Assembly: GCF_900114455.1 (NCBI RefSeq) | Contig: NZ_FOTC01000002.1 | Location: forward strand, 529,012-593,011 | Length of the DNA stretch: 64,000 nucleotides | Reading direction: 5' to 3' | From: Halogranum rubrum | GTDB taxonomy: Archaea; Halobacteriota; Halobacteria; Halobacteriales; Haloferacaceae | Shown here: positions 35,079 to 43,243 of the stretch, piece by piece | Layout: each line of letters starts with the position of its first letter | Numbering within the stretch: the stretch's first letter is position 1 | Position numbers and translations under genes: made by a program | Notes under the pieces: generated by a model | Databases searched by the model: none | What the model was told of the DNA's origin: nothing | What the model saw: the letters and a program-made list of their open reading frames with translations, nothing else

Positions 35079-35385
35079 TGACTCGGAGTAGGCGACGATT
35101 GCGTTAAACAGTCTACGGTTGCCGCCGGAGCGGCCGAAACACTTGCAAACAGGTGTGTCTCGGTGGTCGGTGCTGAGTGGTCGCGGTGGCGGCGCGGTTG
35201 CGGTGCGGTTGCGGTGCGGTTCGCACCTAGCACGCTGTACCGCGCCGAGCGTAGCGAGGCGCGGGGCGGGTTTTTTGGCCCAAGGGAAGACGCTTCGCGT
35301 CTTCCAAGCCTTCGCGGTGAAACCGCGAAGAGAGCTTTTTCAAGGAGTGGTCGCCGTAGGCGACCCGACGTAGAAAAAGGTCGTG
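35079..35385. other. 307-bp gap with tandem repeat and hairpin cluster
   Basis: No gene. It holds a short tandem repeat of GCGGTTGCGGTG units (about 35185-35222), a GC-rich hairpin, a TTTTTT run, and three perfect small hairpins (35285-35365). On the minus strand a CTTTTTC tract (about 35373-35380) follows the stop of the PAPS-reductase-like gene and is a likely terminator U-tract. Confidence 0.6.
35285..35365. repeat. Array of three short hairpins
   Basis: GGAAGACGC-TTC-GCGTCTTCC (35285-35305), CTTCGCGG-TGAAA-CCGCGAAG (35310-35330) and GGTCGCC-GTA-GGCGACC (35349-35365) are perfect 7-9-bp stems with 3-5 nt loops. The style is the same as at 27241-27338 though the sequences differ. They lie in the 3' region of the minus-strand PAPS-reductase-like gene. 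Confidence 0.7.
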
Positions 35386-36336
35386 TTACATGTACCCGAG
35401 GTCGCGCAGTTGACCCATCAGGTTCTCTTTGTCCTGTGCGCGGCCCTCGCGTTCGGTCGTGTTGTCGAGGTCCTGCAACCACGCCGGTCGGTCGTCGCTC
35501 TTGCCCGACCCCGACTCGGTGCCGAGCGAGCGGAAGCCTTCGAAGTACTTGGGGCTCACGGGCAGGTCGCGTGCGGTGAGGCCGTTCGGGAGGTCAGCGG
35601 TGCTCTCCGGGACGTGACCGGTCGGGTAGCCCTCGACGGTGTCGGGGACGATGAACTGCCAGAAGGCGTCCCAGATGTCACCCTCGTCGAACTGGAGGAT
35701 GGTGTGGACGCGGTCGTGTGGCGGGTACTTCTCGGACTCGTGGCGGGGGCTGAAGAACGTCTCGTTGGCGCGGGACTCCTGTTCGTCCCAGCGGACGCCG
35801 GAGAAGATGCCGTCGAAGCCGTGTTCGGTGATGACCTGGTTGAGCGCGACGGTCTTCAGGAGGTGGTTCCCCTCGAAGGAGTCGGCGTCGAGGACGAACT
35901 CGTCACCCTCGTAGCCGAGGCGTTCGAGTTCGCGCTGGTTGCTCTCGCTGAGGTCGGCGACGGCGACGGAGTCGCCGGGGGCGACGCCGAGGTCACGGAA
36001 GTCCTCGTTGGCGGCCCAGATGAGGTTCAGGTCCCACTCGTCGGCCCACTGGTGGACGAAGTCCTCGACTTCGTCGAAGTGTTCGAAGTGGTCGAGGAAG
36101 ACGACGGGCGGCACTTCCAGCCCGTGTTCGCGCGCGACTTCGCGGACGACGTAGAGGACGACGGTGGAGTCTTTCCCACCGGTCCACATGATGGCGGGCT
36201 TCTTGTACTGCTGGAGCGCGGTAAGTGTCACTTCCGTGGCCTTCGCCATCTTGTCCATGAGCGAGGGGTAATCGGCGGCCGTCTGCTTGGTACCGGCCGA
36301 ATAATCGAGATCGAGGTAATCGGGGAATGTGGTCAT
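35386..36336 (-). CDS. PAPS-reductase-family (adenine nucleotide alpha-hydrolase) protein, copy 2
   Basis: A 316-residue protein of the PAPS reductase/ATP sulfurylase small-subunit superfamily. PP-loop-like segment MWTGGKDSTVVLYVVREVA near 50-68, LDHFEHFDEVEDFVHQWADEW, and SGVRWDEQESRANETFFSPRH. The C-terminus ends LMGQLRDLGYM; there is no terminal Cys-rich ECGLH motif as in classic CysH, so redox reduction of PAPS is unproven. It is a tandem paralogue of the gene at 36473. Confidence 0.85.
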   Translation of the reverse strand: MTTFPDYLDLDYSAGTKQTAADYPSLMDKMAKATEVTLTALQQYKKPAIMWTGGKDSTVVLYVVREVAREHGLEVPPVVFLDHFEHFDEVEDFVHQWADEWDLNLIWAANEDFRDLGVAPGDSVAVADLSESNQRELERLGYEGDEFVLDADSFEGNHLLKTVALNQVITEHGFDGIFSGVRWDEQESRANETFFSPRHESEKYPPHDRVHTILQFDEGDIWDAFWQFIVPDTVEGYPTGHVPESTADLPNGLTARDLPVSPKYFEGFRSLGTESGSGKSDDRPAWLQDLDNTTEREGRAQDKENLMGQLRDLGYM

Positions 36337-36472
36337 ACCACTTCACTTGTCGCTCTCTGTGACTATCTAGTTTTGCGTAGTCACTGCCTAGCACTGGGCA
36401 CGGCTATGCGGTGCGAAAAACGAGAGGAGACAGCGAGCGTCGCGTGGAGTTTCGGGCGTTACGCGACGAACT

Positions 36473-37444
36473 TCACATGTAGCCGAGGTCGCGCAGGCGC
36501 TCCATCAGGTCTTCTTTGTCCTGGGCGCGGCCGGCGCGTTCGGTCGTGTTGTCGAGGTCCTGCAACCACGCAGGCTCGGAGTCGGCTTTGTCGGTCGAAA
36601 TCTCGCTGCCGAGCGAGCGGAATCCCTCGAAGTACTTCGGGGAGACCGGGATGTCCTCGTGGGTGAGGCCGTTCGGCAGGTCGTCGTAGTCCTGCGGGAC
36701 GTAGCCCTCGTCGGGGTACTCTTCGACGGTCTCCGGCACCACGAAGTGCCAGAAGGCCTCCCAGACGTCGGCCTCGTCGAACTGCAGGATTGGCTGAATG
36801 CGGTCGTGCGGCGGGTAGATTTCGGGGTCGTGACGCGGACTGAAGAACGTCTCGTCGGCACGGGCCTCCTGCTCGTCCCAGCGGATGCCGGAGATGATGC
36901 CGTCGATGTCGTACTCTTCGAGTGCGTCGTTGAGTGCGACGGTCTTCAGCAGGTGGTTGCCGACGTACGTGTCGAGCAGGAACGGGAAGCTGTCCTCCTC
37001 GTACTCAAGGATGTTACGGACGTGGTGCTGGTTGTGCTCGCTGAGTGCGTCGATCGGGATGTCGTCGCCGGGTTCGAGGTCGTTCTCCTCGACGTAGTTC
37101 CCGATGTCCGTGTTGCGCGCGTAGACGACTTCGAGGTCCCACTCGTCGGCCCAGTGTTCGACGAAGTCCATCAGTTCGTCGAAGTGCTGGTAGTGGTCGA
37201 TGAACACCGTCGGCGGGAGTTCGAGGTCGTAGCGCTCTGCGACTTCCTTCACGAAGTAGAGCGTGAGCGTCGAGTCCTTGCCACCGGTCCACATCACGGC
37301 GGGGTTCTCGTACTGCTCGAGACCCTGCTTCGTGACTTCGATAGCCTTCTCGAGTTTGTGGTTGATGCTCGGGTAGTCCTCGGCCGTCTCACCTTCACCG
37401 TCGGTGTAGTCGACGTCGAGATAGTCCGGGAAGTTCGCTGGCAT
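36473..37444 (-). CDS. PAPS-reductase-family protein, copy 1
   Basis: A 323-residue paralogue with the same architecture: MWTGGKDSTLTLYFVKEVAE, IDHYQHFDELMDFVEHW, SGIRWDEQEARADETFFSPRH, and the same C-terminal LRDLGYM. The ATG at 37444 is chosen because homology with copy 2 starts there (FPDYLDVDY vs FPDYLDLDY) and the upstream sequence is AT-rich (AATTATATC). The two genes are separated by 136 bp with a distinct promoter region, so they may be expressed separately. A role in sulfate activation or reduction is possible. Confidence 0.85.
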   Translation of the reverse strand: MPANFPDYLDVDYTDGEGETAEDYPSINHKLEKAIEVTKQGLEQYENPAVMWTGGKDSTLTLYFVKEVAERYDLELPPTVFIDHYQHFDELMDFVEHWADEWDLEVVYARNTDIGNYVEENDLEPGDDIPIDALSEHNQHHVRNILEYEEDSFPFLLDTYVGNHLLKTVALNDALEEYDIDGIISGIRWDEQEARADETFFSPRHDPEIYPPHDRIQPILQFDEADVWEAFWHFVVPETVEEYPDEGYVPQDYDDLPNGLTHEDIPVSPKYFEGFRSLGSEISTDKADSEPAWLQDLDNTTERAGRAQDKEDLMERLRDLGYM

Positions 37445-37589
37445 CGTATAATGAGATATAATTACCAGCCTAAAGTGTCTTTTGCCCACTCGGCTGATTG
37501 ATGAATGATACCGCCCCGCATGCTCGACGCACGCCGAATTTGCTCGTCTCCCGGGACGAGCGGCCGTCTCGCGGGCGTTCGTCCGAGAG

Positions 37590-38156
37590 TTAGCTGATGA
37601 ACTTGTTGTCGCGCCAGTTGACGCCGTTGCCGTTGTTCGAACTCTTCGAGGGGGTCTCGACGACTTCGATGCTCGCCGGCCGGTCGTCGCCCTCGACGAT
37701 ACGCGTCGCCTGCAGGTCACCGTCGACTTCGGTGATGGCGGTCAACGTCCCTTTCTCGGCCTGCCGTGCGAGGTCACGGAGGACGAGGAACATCGGGTAC
37801 TGCAGCGCCGTGTTCTGGAGCACCGTCTCGCGGTCGCCTTTGAAGCAGGCGAACTCGACGAGTTCGGAGGGAATCTCCTCTTCTTCCTCCTGGCCCCACT
37901 GTGGGCCACCCGGCCGCGGTGGCTCCTCCTCGTAGACGCGCGTCTCGGTGACACTCGCCTTCAGTTGTGCCGTCGGAGTGTACTTACTGAGACTTTCGTC
38001 CGCCGCCACCGCTTTGATGATGAGTGTGTTGTTTCGTCTCGTGATGTCGATGTCCGCAATCTCCGACGGAAGACTGGGATTGTTCTCGAAGTACGTCTCT
38101 ACGTCTTCGAGTGGCAGTTCGAGTGTCGAGTGGAGTCGATATACACGGCCTGACAT
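37590..38156 (-). CDS. Conserved haloarchaeal protein of unknown function
   Basis: A 188-residue acidic soluble protein. The N-terminal part (RVYRLHSTLELPLEDVETYF and DITRRNNTLIIKAVAADESL) looks like an alpha/beta domain; a proline/glutamate-rich linker (EEEPPRPGGPQWGQEEEEE) separates it from a helical part (ELVEFACFKGDRETVLQNTA). I recall a haloarchaeal DUF (DUF7110-like) of this form but cannot confirm it. It is single, upstream of the PAPS-type genes on the same strand. Confidence 0.75.
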   Translation of the reverse strand: MSGRVYRLHSTLELPLEDVETYFENNPSLPSEIADIDITRRNNTLIIKAVAADESLSKYTPTAQLKASVTETRVYEEEPPRPGGPQWGQEEEEEIPSELVEFACFKGDRETVLQNTALQYPMFLVLRDLARQAEKGTLTAITEVDGDLQATRIVEGDDRPASIEVVETPSKSSNNGNGVNWRDNKFIS

Positions 38157-38285
38157 GGGTAACTGGTAGTGGTTGATTGCAACGCCCGCGACGCTAATCC
38201 AACTGCACCTACCCGCTTGTTAGGGCTGTAGGCTTATTAGACCTACTCTTTGCTTCGGGAGGTACAGTGGAGACGAGAATCCGGA

Positions 38286-38624
38286 TTATGCGAGCGTCTC
38301 TTCTAACTCACCGCGCTCGTCGAGCTCTTCGAGAATGTCGCTGCCGCCGACGAACTCGCCGTCGACGTACGTCTGTGGAATCGTCTCCCACCCGCTGTGG
38401 CCTTCGAGGGCCGCACGGTACTGGTCGAGTGCTGGCAGGACGTCGACCGTCTCGAACTCGTCTTCGTACTGGCCGATGAGTTCGAGCGCCTTCATCGAGT
38501 AGCCACACTGTGGCATCAGACGGTTCCCCTTCATGAACAGCACGATGTGGTTCTGTTCGATGGTCTCGTCGACGCGTTCTTGGACCTCTTCGGAACTGAG
38601 GTCGCTTCCAGGTTGGAAGGTCAT
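38286..38624 (-). CDS. Monothiol glutaredoxin-family protein
   Basis: A 112-residue thioredoxin-fold protein of the Grx4/GrxD type: HIVLFMKGNRLMPQCGYSMKAL with active-site Cys40 in CGYS (the family norm is CGFS), cis-Pro in TIPQTYVDG, and GGSDILEEL. Such proteins carry [2Fe-2S] clusters for Fe-S trafficking rather than reduce disulfides. Haloarchaea use gamma-glutamylcysteine rather than glutathione, so the ligand for cluster binding would differ. Confidence 0.88.
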   Translation of the reverse strand: MTFQPGSDLSSEEVQERVDETIEQNHIVLFMKGNRLMPQCGYSMKALELIGQYEDEFETVDVLPALDQYRAALEGHSGWETIPQTYVDGEFVGGSDILEELDERGELEETLA

Positions 38625-38672
38625 ACGTCGTCGTAGGAGAGCGAGTCACAAAGGGGTTGCGTCAGCGCTACC

Positions 38673-39323
38673 TTATTCTTCGTCGCCGACGCGGACGACA
38701 TTGATGAGCGAGTGGACCGGTACACCGTCGACCTGTTCGACACCCTGCTTGTCGACGATGACCGCGCAGGCGACGGGGTTGCCACCCTCTTCGCGGACGG
38801 CCTCGATGGTCTCTTTCATCGTCGTCCCGCTCGTGATGGTGTCGTCGACGATGTAACAGTCGCGGTTACGAATCTGTGCGAAGTTCCGCGAGAAACTCCC
38901 ACCGAGGTCCTCGATGTCACCCTCCTCCCACTGATGTTTGCGGGGGGCGTACGAACCGAGGTCGGTTTCGAGTTCACGCGAGACGACCGTCGCGAGGGGA
39001 ACGCCCGCCTTCTCGATACCGACGGTGAGGTCGACTTCTTCGCCCTCTTTCGACAGGAGGTCGGCCATCGCTTGCCCGAGGTACGTCAGTCGCGTGCTGT
39101 CGCGGCCGAGCGCACTCCAGTCGACGTGGATGTCGTAGGGGCCGCCGGACGCCGACTCGGAGTCGTCGGTCGACAGTTCGGGCGTACTCGATGCACCGCT
39201 CCGCTCGACGAGCCAACTGGCCGTCTCTCGTGAGACGTTCAACTCGTCTGCAATCTCACCTTTCGACAGTCCACGCTCGGCCAACTCCGCGGCACTCGCG
39301 ATGAGGTCGTCAACGTTCTTCAT
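38673..39323 (-). CDS. gfcR: Transcriptional regulator GfcR (HTH plus PRTase-like domain)
   Basis: A 216-residue protein: an N-terminal helix-turn-helix (about 17-42, GLSKGEIADELNVSRETASW) fused to an orotate-phosphoribosyltransferase-like domain with the PRPP loop IVDDTITSGTTM (158-169). In Haloferax GfcR, formerly annotated as pyrE-like, activates genes of glucose and galactose breakdown. It overlaps the 3' end of glucose dehydrogenase by 14 bp, a context that supports that role. Confidence 0.9.
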   Translation of the reverse strand: MKNVDDLIASAAELAERGLSKGEIADELNVSRETASWLVERSGASSTPELSTDDSESASGGPYDIHVDWSALGRDSTRLTYLGQAMADLLSKEGEEVDLTVGIEKAGVPLATVVSRELETDLGSYAPRKHQWEEGDIEDLGGSFSRNFAQIRNRDCYIVDDTITSGTTMKETIEAVREEGGNPVACAVIVDKQGVEQVDGVPVHSLINVVRVGDEE

Positions 39324-40386
39324 ATGCGCTGAATTGGACGGCGGTTTTTATAATGGTGTCCCCCTCGTCAAACGCTTTCTCGAACTCGTCGATTCCGTAG
39401 ACGCCGGTGACGAGTTCGTCGAGGAACCACTCGGGCATCTTCGTCAGCGTCCGCGAGGCCGACTCGAAGTGCCGGACGTTGGAGTTGACGCTGCCGACCA
39501 TCGCCTTGTTGTGCAGGACCATCTCCTCGTGGAACTGCCCGCCGTCGACCTCGAACTCCCACGAACTCGGCACGCCGAGGAGAGCGACGACGCCGTTCGG
39601 CGCGAGCGCCTGCACCGACTGGAACGGGTGTTTCGCGTAGCCCGTCGCCTCGTAGACGAAGTCCATCCCCTCGAACTCGTCGGGAACCTCGTCGACCGGC
39701 GTCTGCCGGGAGTCGACGTACGTCGCGCCCATCTCTTCGATGATGTCGATAGTCGGGTCCGGTCGGTCACGTCGACCGAGACAGTAGAGACGTTCGTAGT
39801 TCTCGTTCTCGTCGAGCATCGCCAGCGTCAGAAGACCGAGACTCCCGTTGCCGAGGACGAGCGCCGACTCGGGGTCCCACGTGAACGACGACCGGGACGC
39901 CTCGGCCAGTTCGACCGCCTTCTCCGTAATCGAGATGGGTTCGACGAGGAACCCGACCTCCGCTTGCGACGGCGGGATACGCACGAGCGAGTCCGTCGGA
40001 CTGGCGAAGTATTCGGCCATGAAGCCGTGTGCCCCGACGATACCGCGTTCGTGATACTGGCCCCCTGGGGCCATGTCGGGTTCGCCGCGTTCGAAGTACT
40101 CGTTGGTGCCGTTCGGCGGCCGTCGAACCGTCGGCACGACGATTTCACCCTCACGGAACTCCGTCCCGTTCGGGTCCTCGACGATGCCGACTGCCTCGTG
40201 GCCCAGTACGAGGTGGTCTTCGCCCTCGGGTGCGCCGCCGTGGCCACCGTTGATGACCTCGTGGTCGGTCCCGTCGACACCGACGCGAAGGGTCCGAACG
40301 AGCACCTCGCCCTCCTGGGGCTCCGGAATCGGCTTCTCGATGACCTCCGGAGTGTTCGTTCCCTCACGCACTGCGATTGCTTTCAT
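39310..40386 (-). CDS. gdh: Glucose 1-dehydrogenase (zinc, MDR superfamily)
   Basis: A 358-residue first enzyme of the semi-phosphorylative Entner-Doudoroff pathway, oxidising glucose with NAD(P)+. Catalytic zinc ligands match the haloarchaeal type: Asp38 in place of the usual Cys, His63-Glu64 (GHE) and Glu149. The nucleotide-binding segment ALVLGNGSLGLLTLAM follows. The ATG at 40386 fits an AT-rich promoter (ATAAATG about 33 nt upstream). It is in an operon with the regulator gfcR. Confidence 0.93.
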   Translation of the reverse strand: MKAIAVREGTNTPEVIEKPIPEPQEGEVLVRTLRVGVDGTDHEVINGGHGGAPEGEDHLVLGHEAVGIVEDPNGTEFREGEIVVPTVRRPPNGTNEYFERGEPDMAPGGQYHERGIVGAHGFMAEYFASPTDSLVRIPPSQAEVGFLVEPISITEKAVELAEASRSSFTWDPESALVLGNGSLGLLTLAMLDENENYERLYCLGRRDRPDPTIDIIEEMGATYVDSRQTPVDEVPDEFEGMDFVYEATGYAKHPFQSVQALAPNGVVALLGVPSSWEFEVDGGQFHEEMVLHNKAMVGSVNSNVRHFESASRTLTKMPEWFLDELVTGVYGIDEFEKAFDEGDTIIKTAVQFSAYEER

Positions 40387-40630
40387 GGTACTCTCTGTGA
40401 GGGCCACCACCAAAACATTTATTCTATTTTGAGTAAAGACTCCCATGTCTGTGAGCCCCCGGAAGACCCGTCGAGACGGCCGTCTACGGACGAAGGCTGT
40501 CGAGCCACCACGTCGGCGCTCACTGCACCCACGTCTCGGTCGGTGGTCACACTCGAACAGTCTCACACCCAAGCAGTGCCGGTCCCTGTGAACCGTAATC
40601 ACCAAGCCACAGAGTCCTCATCTCTGAGGT
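40387..40630. other. Divergent promoter region between gdh and rnp3
   Basis: On the gdh side the minus strand has AATAGAATAAATG about 30-40 nt before the ATG, a reasonable TATA region. A 48-codon basic frame (40445-40591, plus strand) is present but is Arg-rich and not accepted as a gene. No repeat is seen. Confidence 0.5.
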
Positions 40631-41326
40631 ATGTACGAGGCGGCCCACGCGTATCCCGACGGAGAGAGCACGGCGGCACGACTCGCCGACACGGCCGCCC
40701 GCTACGGATACGACGGACTCGTGGTCCGTGCCCGCGACGCGACGCCGGACTACGAAGCAATCCGTGCGGCCACTCCCATCGACGTCGTCGACGCCGTCGA
40801 AGTCGTCGCCGACACGCCCGACAGAGCCAGCGGCGGTATCGGCAACTACCGACCGAAGGCCACGCTCCTCCTCCTGCAGGGTGGGACGAACGCACTCAAC
40901 CGCTTCGCCGTCGAACAGGAACGCGTCGACGTGCTCACCCGACCGATGGCACACGACGGGGACTTCAATCACGTCCTCGCACGCGCGGCACGCGAGAACG
41001 GCGTCCGCGTCGAGTTCGACCTCGGACCCGTCCTCCGACTCGACGGCGGTCACCGGGTACAGGCGATTCGCAACCTCAGAAAACTCCGCGAACTCGTCGA
41101 CCACTACGACGCTCCGTACGTCGTCAGCGGCACGCCCCGCTCGCATCTCCAACTTCGCGCTTCGCGAGAACTCGTCGCCGTCGGCGAGACCATCGGTTTC
41201 TCTGCCGACCAGATTCGAGAGGGCCTCGCGGAGTGGGGTCGACTCGCCGAGCGCAACCGTCGACTGACGTCCGAGTCGTTCATTGCCCCGGGTGTCGAAA
41301 AGGCCAGCCATGAAGAAGACGATTGA
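40631..41326 (+). CDS. rnp3: Ribonuclease P protein component 3 (Rpp30)
   Basis: A 231-residue TIM-barrel-like protein subunit of archaeal RNase P, which matures tRNA 5' ends. Characteristic stretches: YGYDGLVVRARD, KATLLLLQGGTNALNRFAVEQ, VDVLTRPM, and FNHVLARAARENGVRVEFDLGP. It partners with Pop5 (rnp2), encoded two genes downstream. The start is ATG 40631. Confidence 0.93.
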   Translation: MYEAAHAYPDGESTAARLADTAARYGYDGLVVRARDATPDYEAIRAATPIDVVDAVEVVADTPDRASGGIGNYRPKATLLLLQGGTNALNRFAVEQERVDVLTRPMAHDGDFNHVLARAARENGVRVEFDLGPVLRLDGGHRVQAIRNLRKLRELVDHYDAPYVVSGTPRSHLQLRASRELVAVGETIGFSADQIREGLAEWGRLAERNRRLTSESFIAPGVEKASHEEDD

Positions 41327-41945
41327 GGAACACGCCGACCGCTTCTCCCAGATAGCCGCCGACTACGACGAGACACAGTCCAGCGACGAGTACAGAGCCT
41401 GCGCGTCGCTCGTCGTCGACCACGCCGACCCGACGCCCGACGACGTCGTCTTGGACCTCGGGACGGGTACGGGAGCCATCGCCCTCGCACTCGCCCCGAG
41501 GGCGAAACGCGTCGTCGGCCGCGACATCAGCGAAGGGATGATGGAACAGGCCCGGAAGAAAGCTGAGAAAGAAGGTCTCGATAACGTCGAGTTCGGCGAG
41601 GGCCGGTTCCGTGACCCGAACTACGACGGCGAGGTGGACATCGTCGTCTCGAACTTCGCGATGCACCACCTCTCGGACGAGGAGAAACGCGAGGCGATTC
41701 AGACCATTGCGGACCTCGGTCCCCGTCGATTCGTCCTCGGCGACGTGATGTTCTTCGGCGAACCGAACCCCGACGAGCCGTTCTACAGTCCCGAAGTCGA
41801 CGACCCGGCGACGGTCGGGATGCTCGCCGACGCGCTCACCGACGCCGGGTTCGCGCTCACGGCCGTCGAGTGTGTCCACGAGCAAGTCGGCGTGTTGGTC
41901 GCCGAGCGAGCGGGCGACGGCGACGAGGTTCCGAGCGCCGAATGA
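41310..41945 (+). CDS. Class I SAM-dependent methyltransferase
   Basis: A 211-residue methyltransferase with motif I VLDLGTGTGAIALAL (about 44-58), motif II region VVGRDISEGMMEQA and motif IV IVVSNFAMHHL. The ATG at 41310 overlaps the end of rnp3 by 17 bp, and its stop overlaps the rnp2 ATG, so it is embedded between the two RNase P genes. That position suggests a tRNA- or RNA-processing link, but the substrate is unknown. Confidence 0.85.
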   Translation: MKKTIEEHADRFSQIAADYDETQSSDEYRACASLVVDHADPTPDDVVLDLGTGTGAIALALAPRAKRVVGRDISEGMMEQARKKAEKEGLDNVEFGEGRFRDPNYDGEVDIVVSNFAMHHLSDEEKREAIQTIADLGPRRFVLGDVMFFGEPNPDEPFYSPEVDDPATVGMLADALTDAGFALTAVECVHEQVGVLVAERAGDGDEVPSAE

Positions 41946-42421
41946 AGCATCTCCCGAAGCATATCCGACCGCGATGGCGCTATCTCGCCGTCGAACTGGA
42001 GACGTGGCCGGACGCGGACCTCTCGCGCGGGTCGTTCCAACGCGAACTCTGGTTCGCTGCACAGAACTTCGTCGGCGACGCAGGGAGTGCCGACGCCGAC
42101 CTGACGGTCCTCGACTTTCACTTCTCGGGATGCGTCGGCGAGACGGTGGTCAGAGCCCGTAGAGGCTACGTCTCGGAGGCGCGGGCCGCGTTGGCCTGCA
42201 TCGACGAAATCTCCGGGCACTCGGTCGGTATCCGGGTTCGCGGTGTCTCCGGGACGGTACGTGCCTGTGAAGAAAGGTATTTACGACGGCCGGCCGGAGT
42301 TCCCGAGGAGAGAAGCGTCGTCTTCGCGGATTCCGACCGGACCGCCCTGGCACGAGATACGGTCCTCGATGTGCGTCTCTCGTCGGGGTTCGTGGGAGCG
42401 ACGGAACTCGATTTCGAGTGA
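41942..42421 (+). CDS. rnp2: Ribonuclease P protein component 2 (Pop5)
   Basis: A 159-residue Pop5/Rpp14-family subunit of RNase P. It begins MKHLPKHIRPRWRYLAVELE, the usual archaeal start, and contains RELWFAAQNFVGDAGSADADL and the VVRARRGYVSEARAALACI segment. The C-terminal 30 residues are an acidic extension. The ATG overlaps the methyltransferase stop; psmA follows after 6 bp. It forms a heterodimer pair with Rnp3 that activates the RNA catalytic domain. Confidence 0.92.
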   Translation: MKHLPKHIRPRWRYLAVELETWPDADLSRGSFQRELWFAAQNFVGDAGSADADLTVLDFHFSGCVGETVVRARRGYVSEARAALACIDEISGHSVGIRVRGVSGTVRACEERYLRRPAGVPEERSVVFADSDRTALARDTVLDVRLSSGFVGATELDFE

Positions 42422-42427
42422 TACTCT

Positions 42428-43189
42428 ATGCAGGGACAAGCGCAACAGCAAGCGTACGACCGTGGCATCACCATCTTCTCGCCCGACGGGCGTCTCTACC
42501 AGGTTGAGTACGCGCGTGAGGCCGTCAAGCGAGGGACAGCGAGCATCGGCATCCGGACGGCAGACGGCGTCGTCCTCGCGGCCGACAAACGCAGTGGGTC
42601 GCCGCTCATGGAACCGTCGAGCGTCGAGAAGATTCACAAAGCCGACGACCACATCGGCATCGCCAGCGCCGGCCACGTCGCCGACGCTCGCCAGCTTATC
42701 GACTTCGCCCGCCGCCAGGCACAGGTCAACCACCTGCGCTACGGCGAGGCTATCGGCATCGAGACGCTGACGAAGGAGATCACCGACCACATCCAGCAGT
42801 ACACGCAGGTCGGTGGCGCTCGTCCGTTCGGTGTCGCCCTCCTCATCGCGGGTGTCGAGAAGGGCACGCCGCGTCTCTACGAGACGGACCCCTCGGGGAC
42901 GCCCTACGAGTGGAAGGCCGTCTCTATCGGCGCCGACCGTGCGGAGATTCGCGACTACCTCGAAGAGAACTACCGCGAAGATATGGACCTCGACGCCGGC
43001 ATCGGCCTCGCCGTCGAAGCCCTCGGCGAAGTGAACGAAGACGGACTCGCACCCGACGGCATCGGTGTCGCCACCGTCGACGTCGAGACCGAGCAGTTCA
43101 GCCAACCCTCCACGGAGGAACTCGAAGAGATCCTCTCCGAGCACGACGTGCTCGCGAGCGAGGGCGACGCTGCAGAAGAAGAAGAGTAA
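42428..43189 (+). CDS. psmA: Proteasome subunit alpha
   Basis: A 253-residue alpha subunit of the archaeal 20S proteasome. The N-terminal gate and signature are clear: YDRGITIFSPDGRLYQVEYAREAVKRG (residues about 10-36), then GVVLAADKRS and the HIGIASAGHVADAR loop. The C-terminal end is a Glu-rich acidic tail. It lies 6 bp after rnp2, the conserved archaeal RNase P-proteasome gene order. Confidence 0.96.
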   Translation: MQGQAQQQAYDRGITIFSPDGRLYQVEYAREAVKRGTASIGIRTADGVVLAADKRSGSPLMEPSSVEKIHKADDHIGIASAGHVADARQLIDFARRQAQVNHLRYGEAIGIETLTKEITDHIQQYTQVGGARPFGVALLIAGVEKGTPRLYETDPSGTPYEWKAVSIGADRAEIRDYLEENYREDMDLDAGIGLAVEALGEVNEDGLAPDGIGVATVDVETEQFSQPSTEELEEILSEHDVLASEGDAAEEEE

Positions 43190-43243
43190 GTCACTCACCG
43201 ACGTCCAAGTTTTTCCCGTTTCGTTCGACGCGCTCGCGACTAG

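Noticed and set aside
40445-40591. 48-codon basic ORF in the gdh/rnp3 gap
   Set aside because: Arg-rich composition is untypical for a haloarchaeal protein and no conserved pattern or promoter spacing supports it.
39301-41313. A 670-codon open frame on the plus strand, antisense to gdh and gfcR
   Set aside because: It is Arg-rich and low-complexity and runs opposite two well-recognised enzyme genes and over rnp3. In GC-rich haloarchaeal DNA antisense frames stay open by codon bias.
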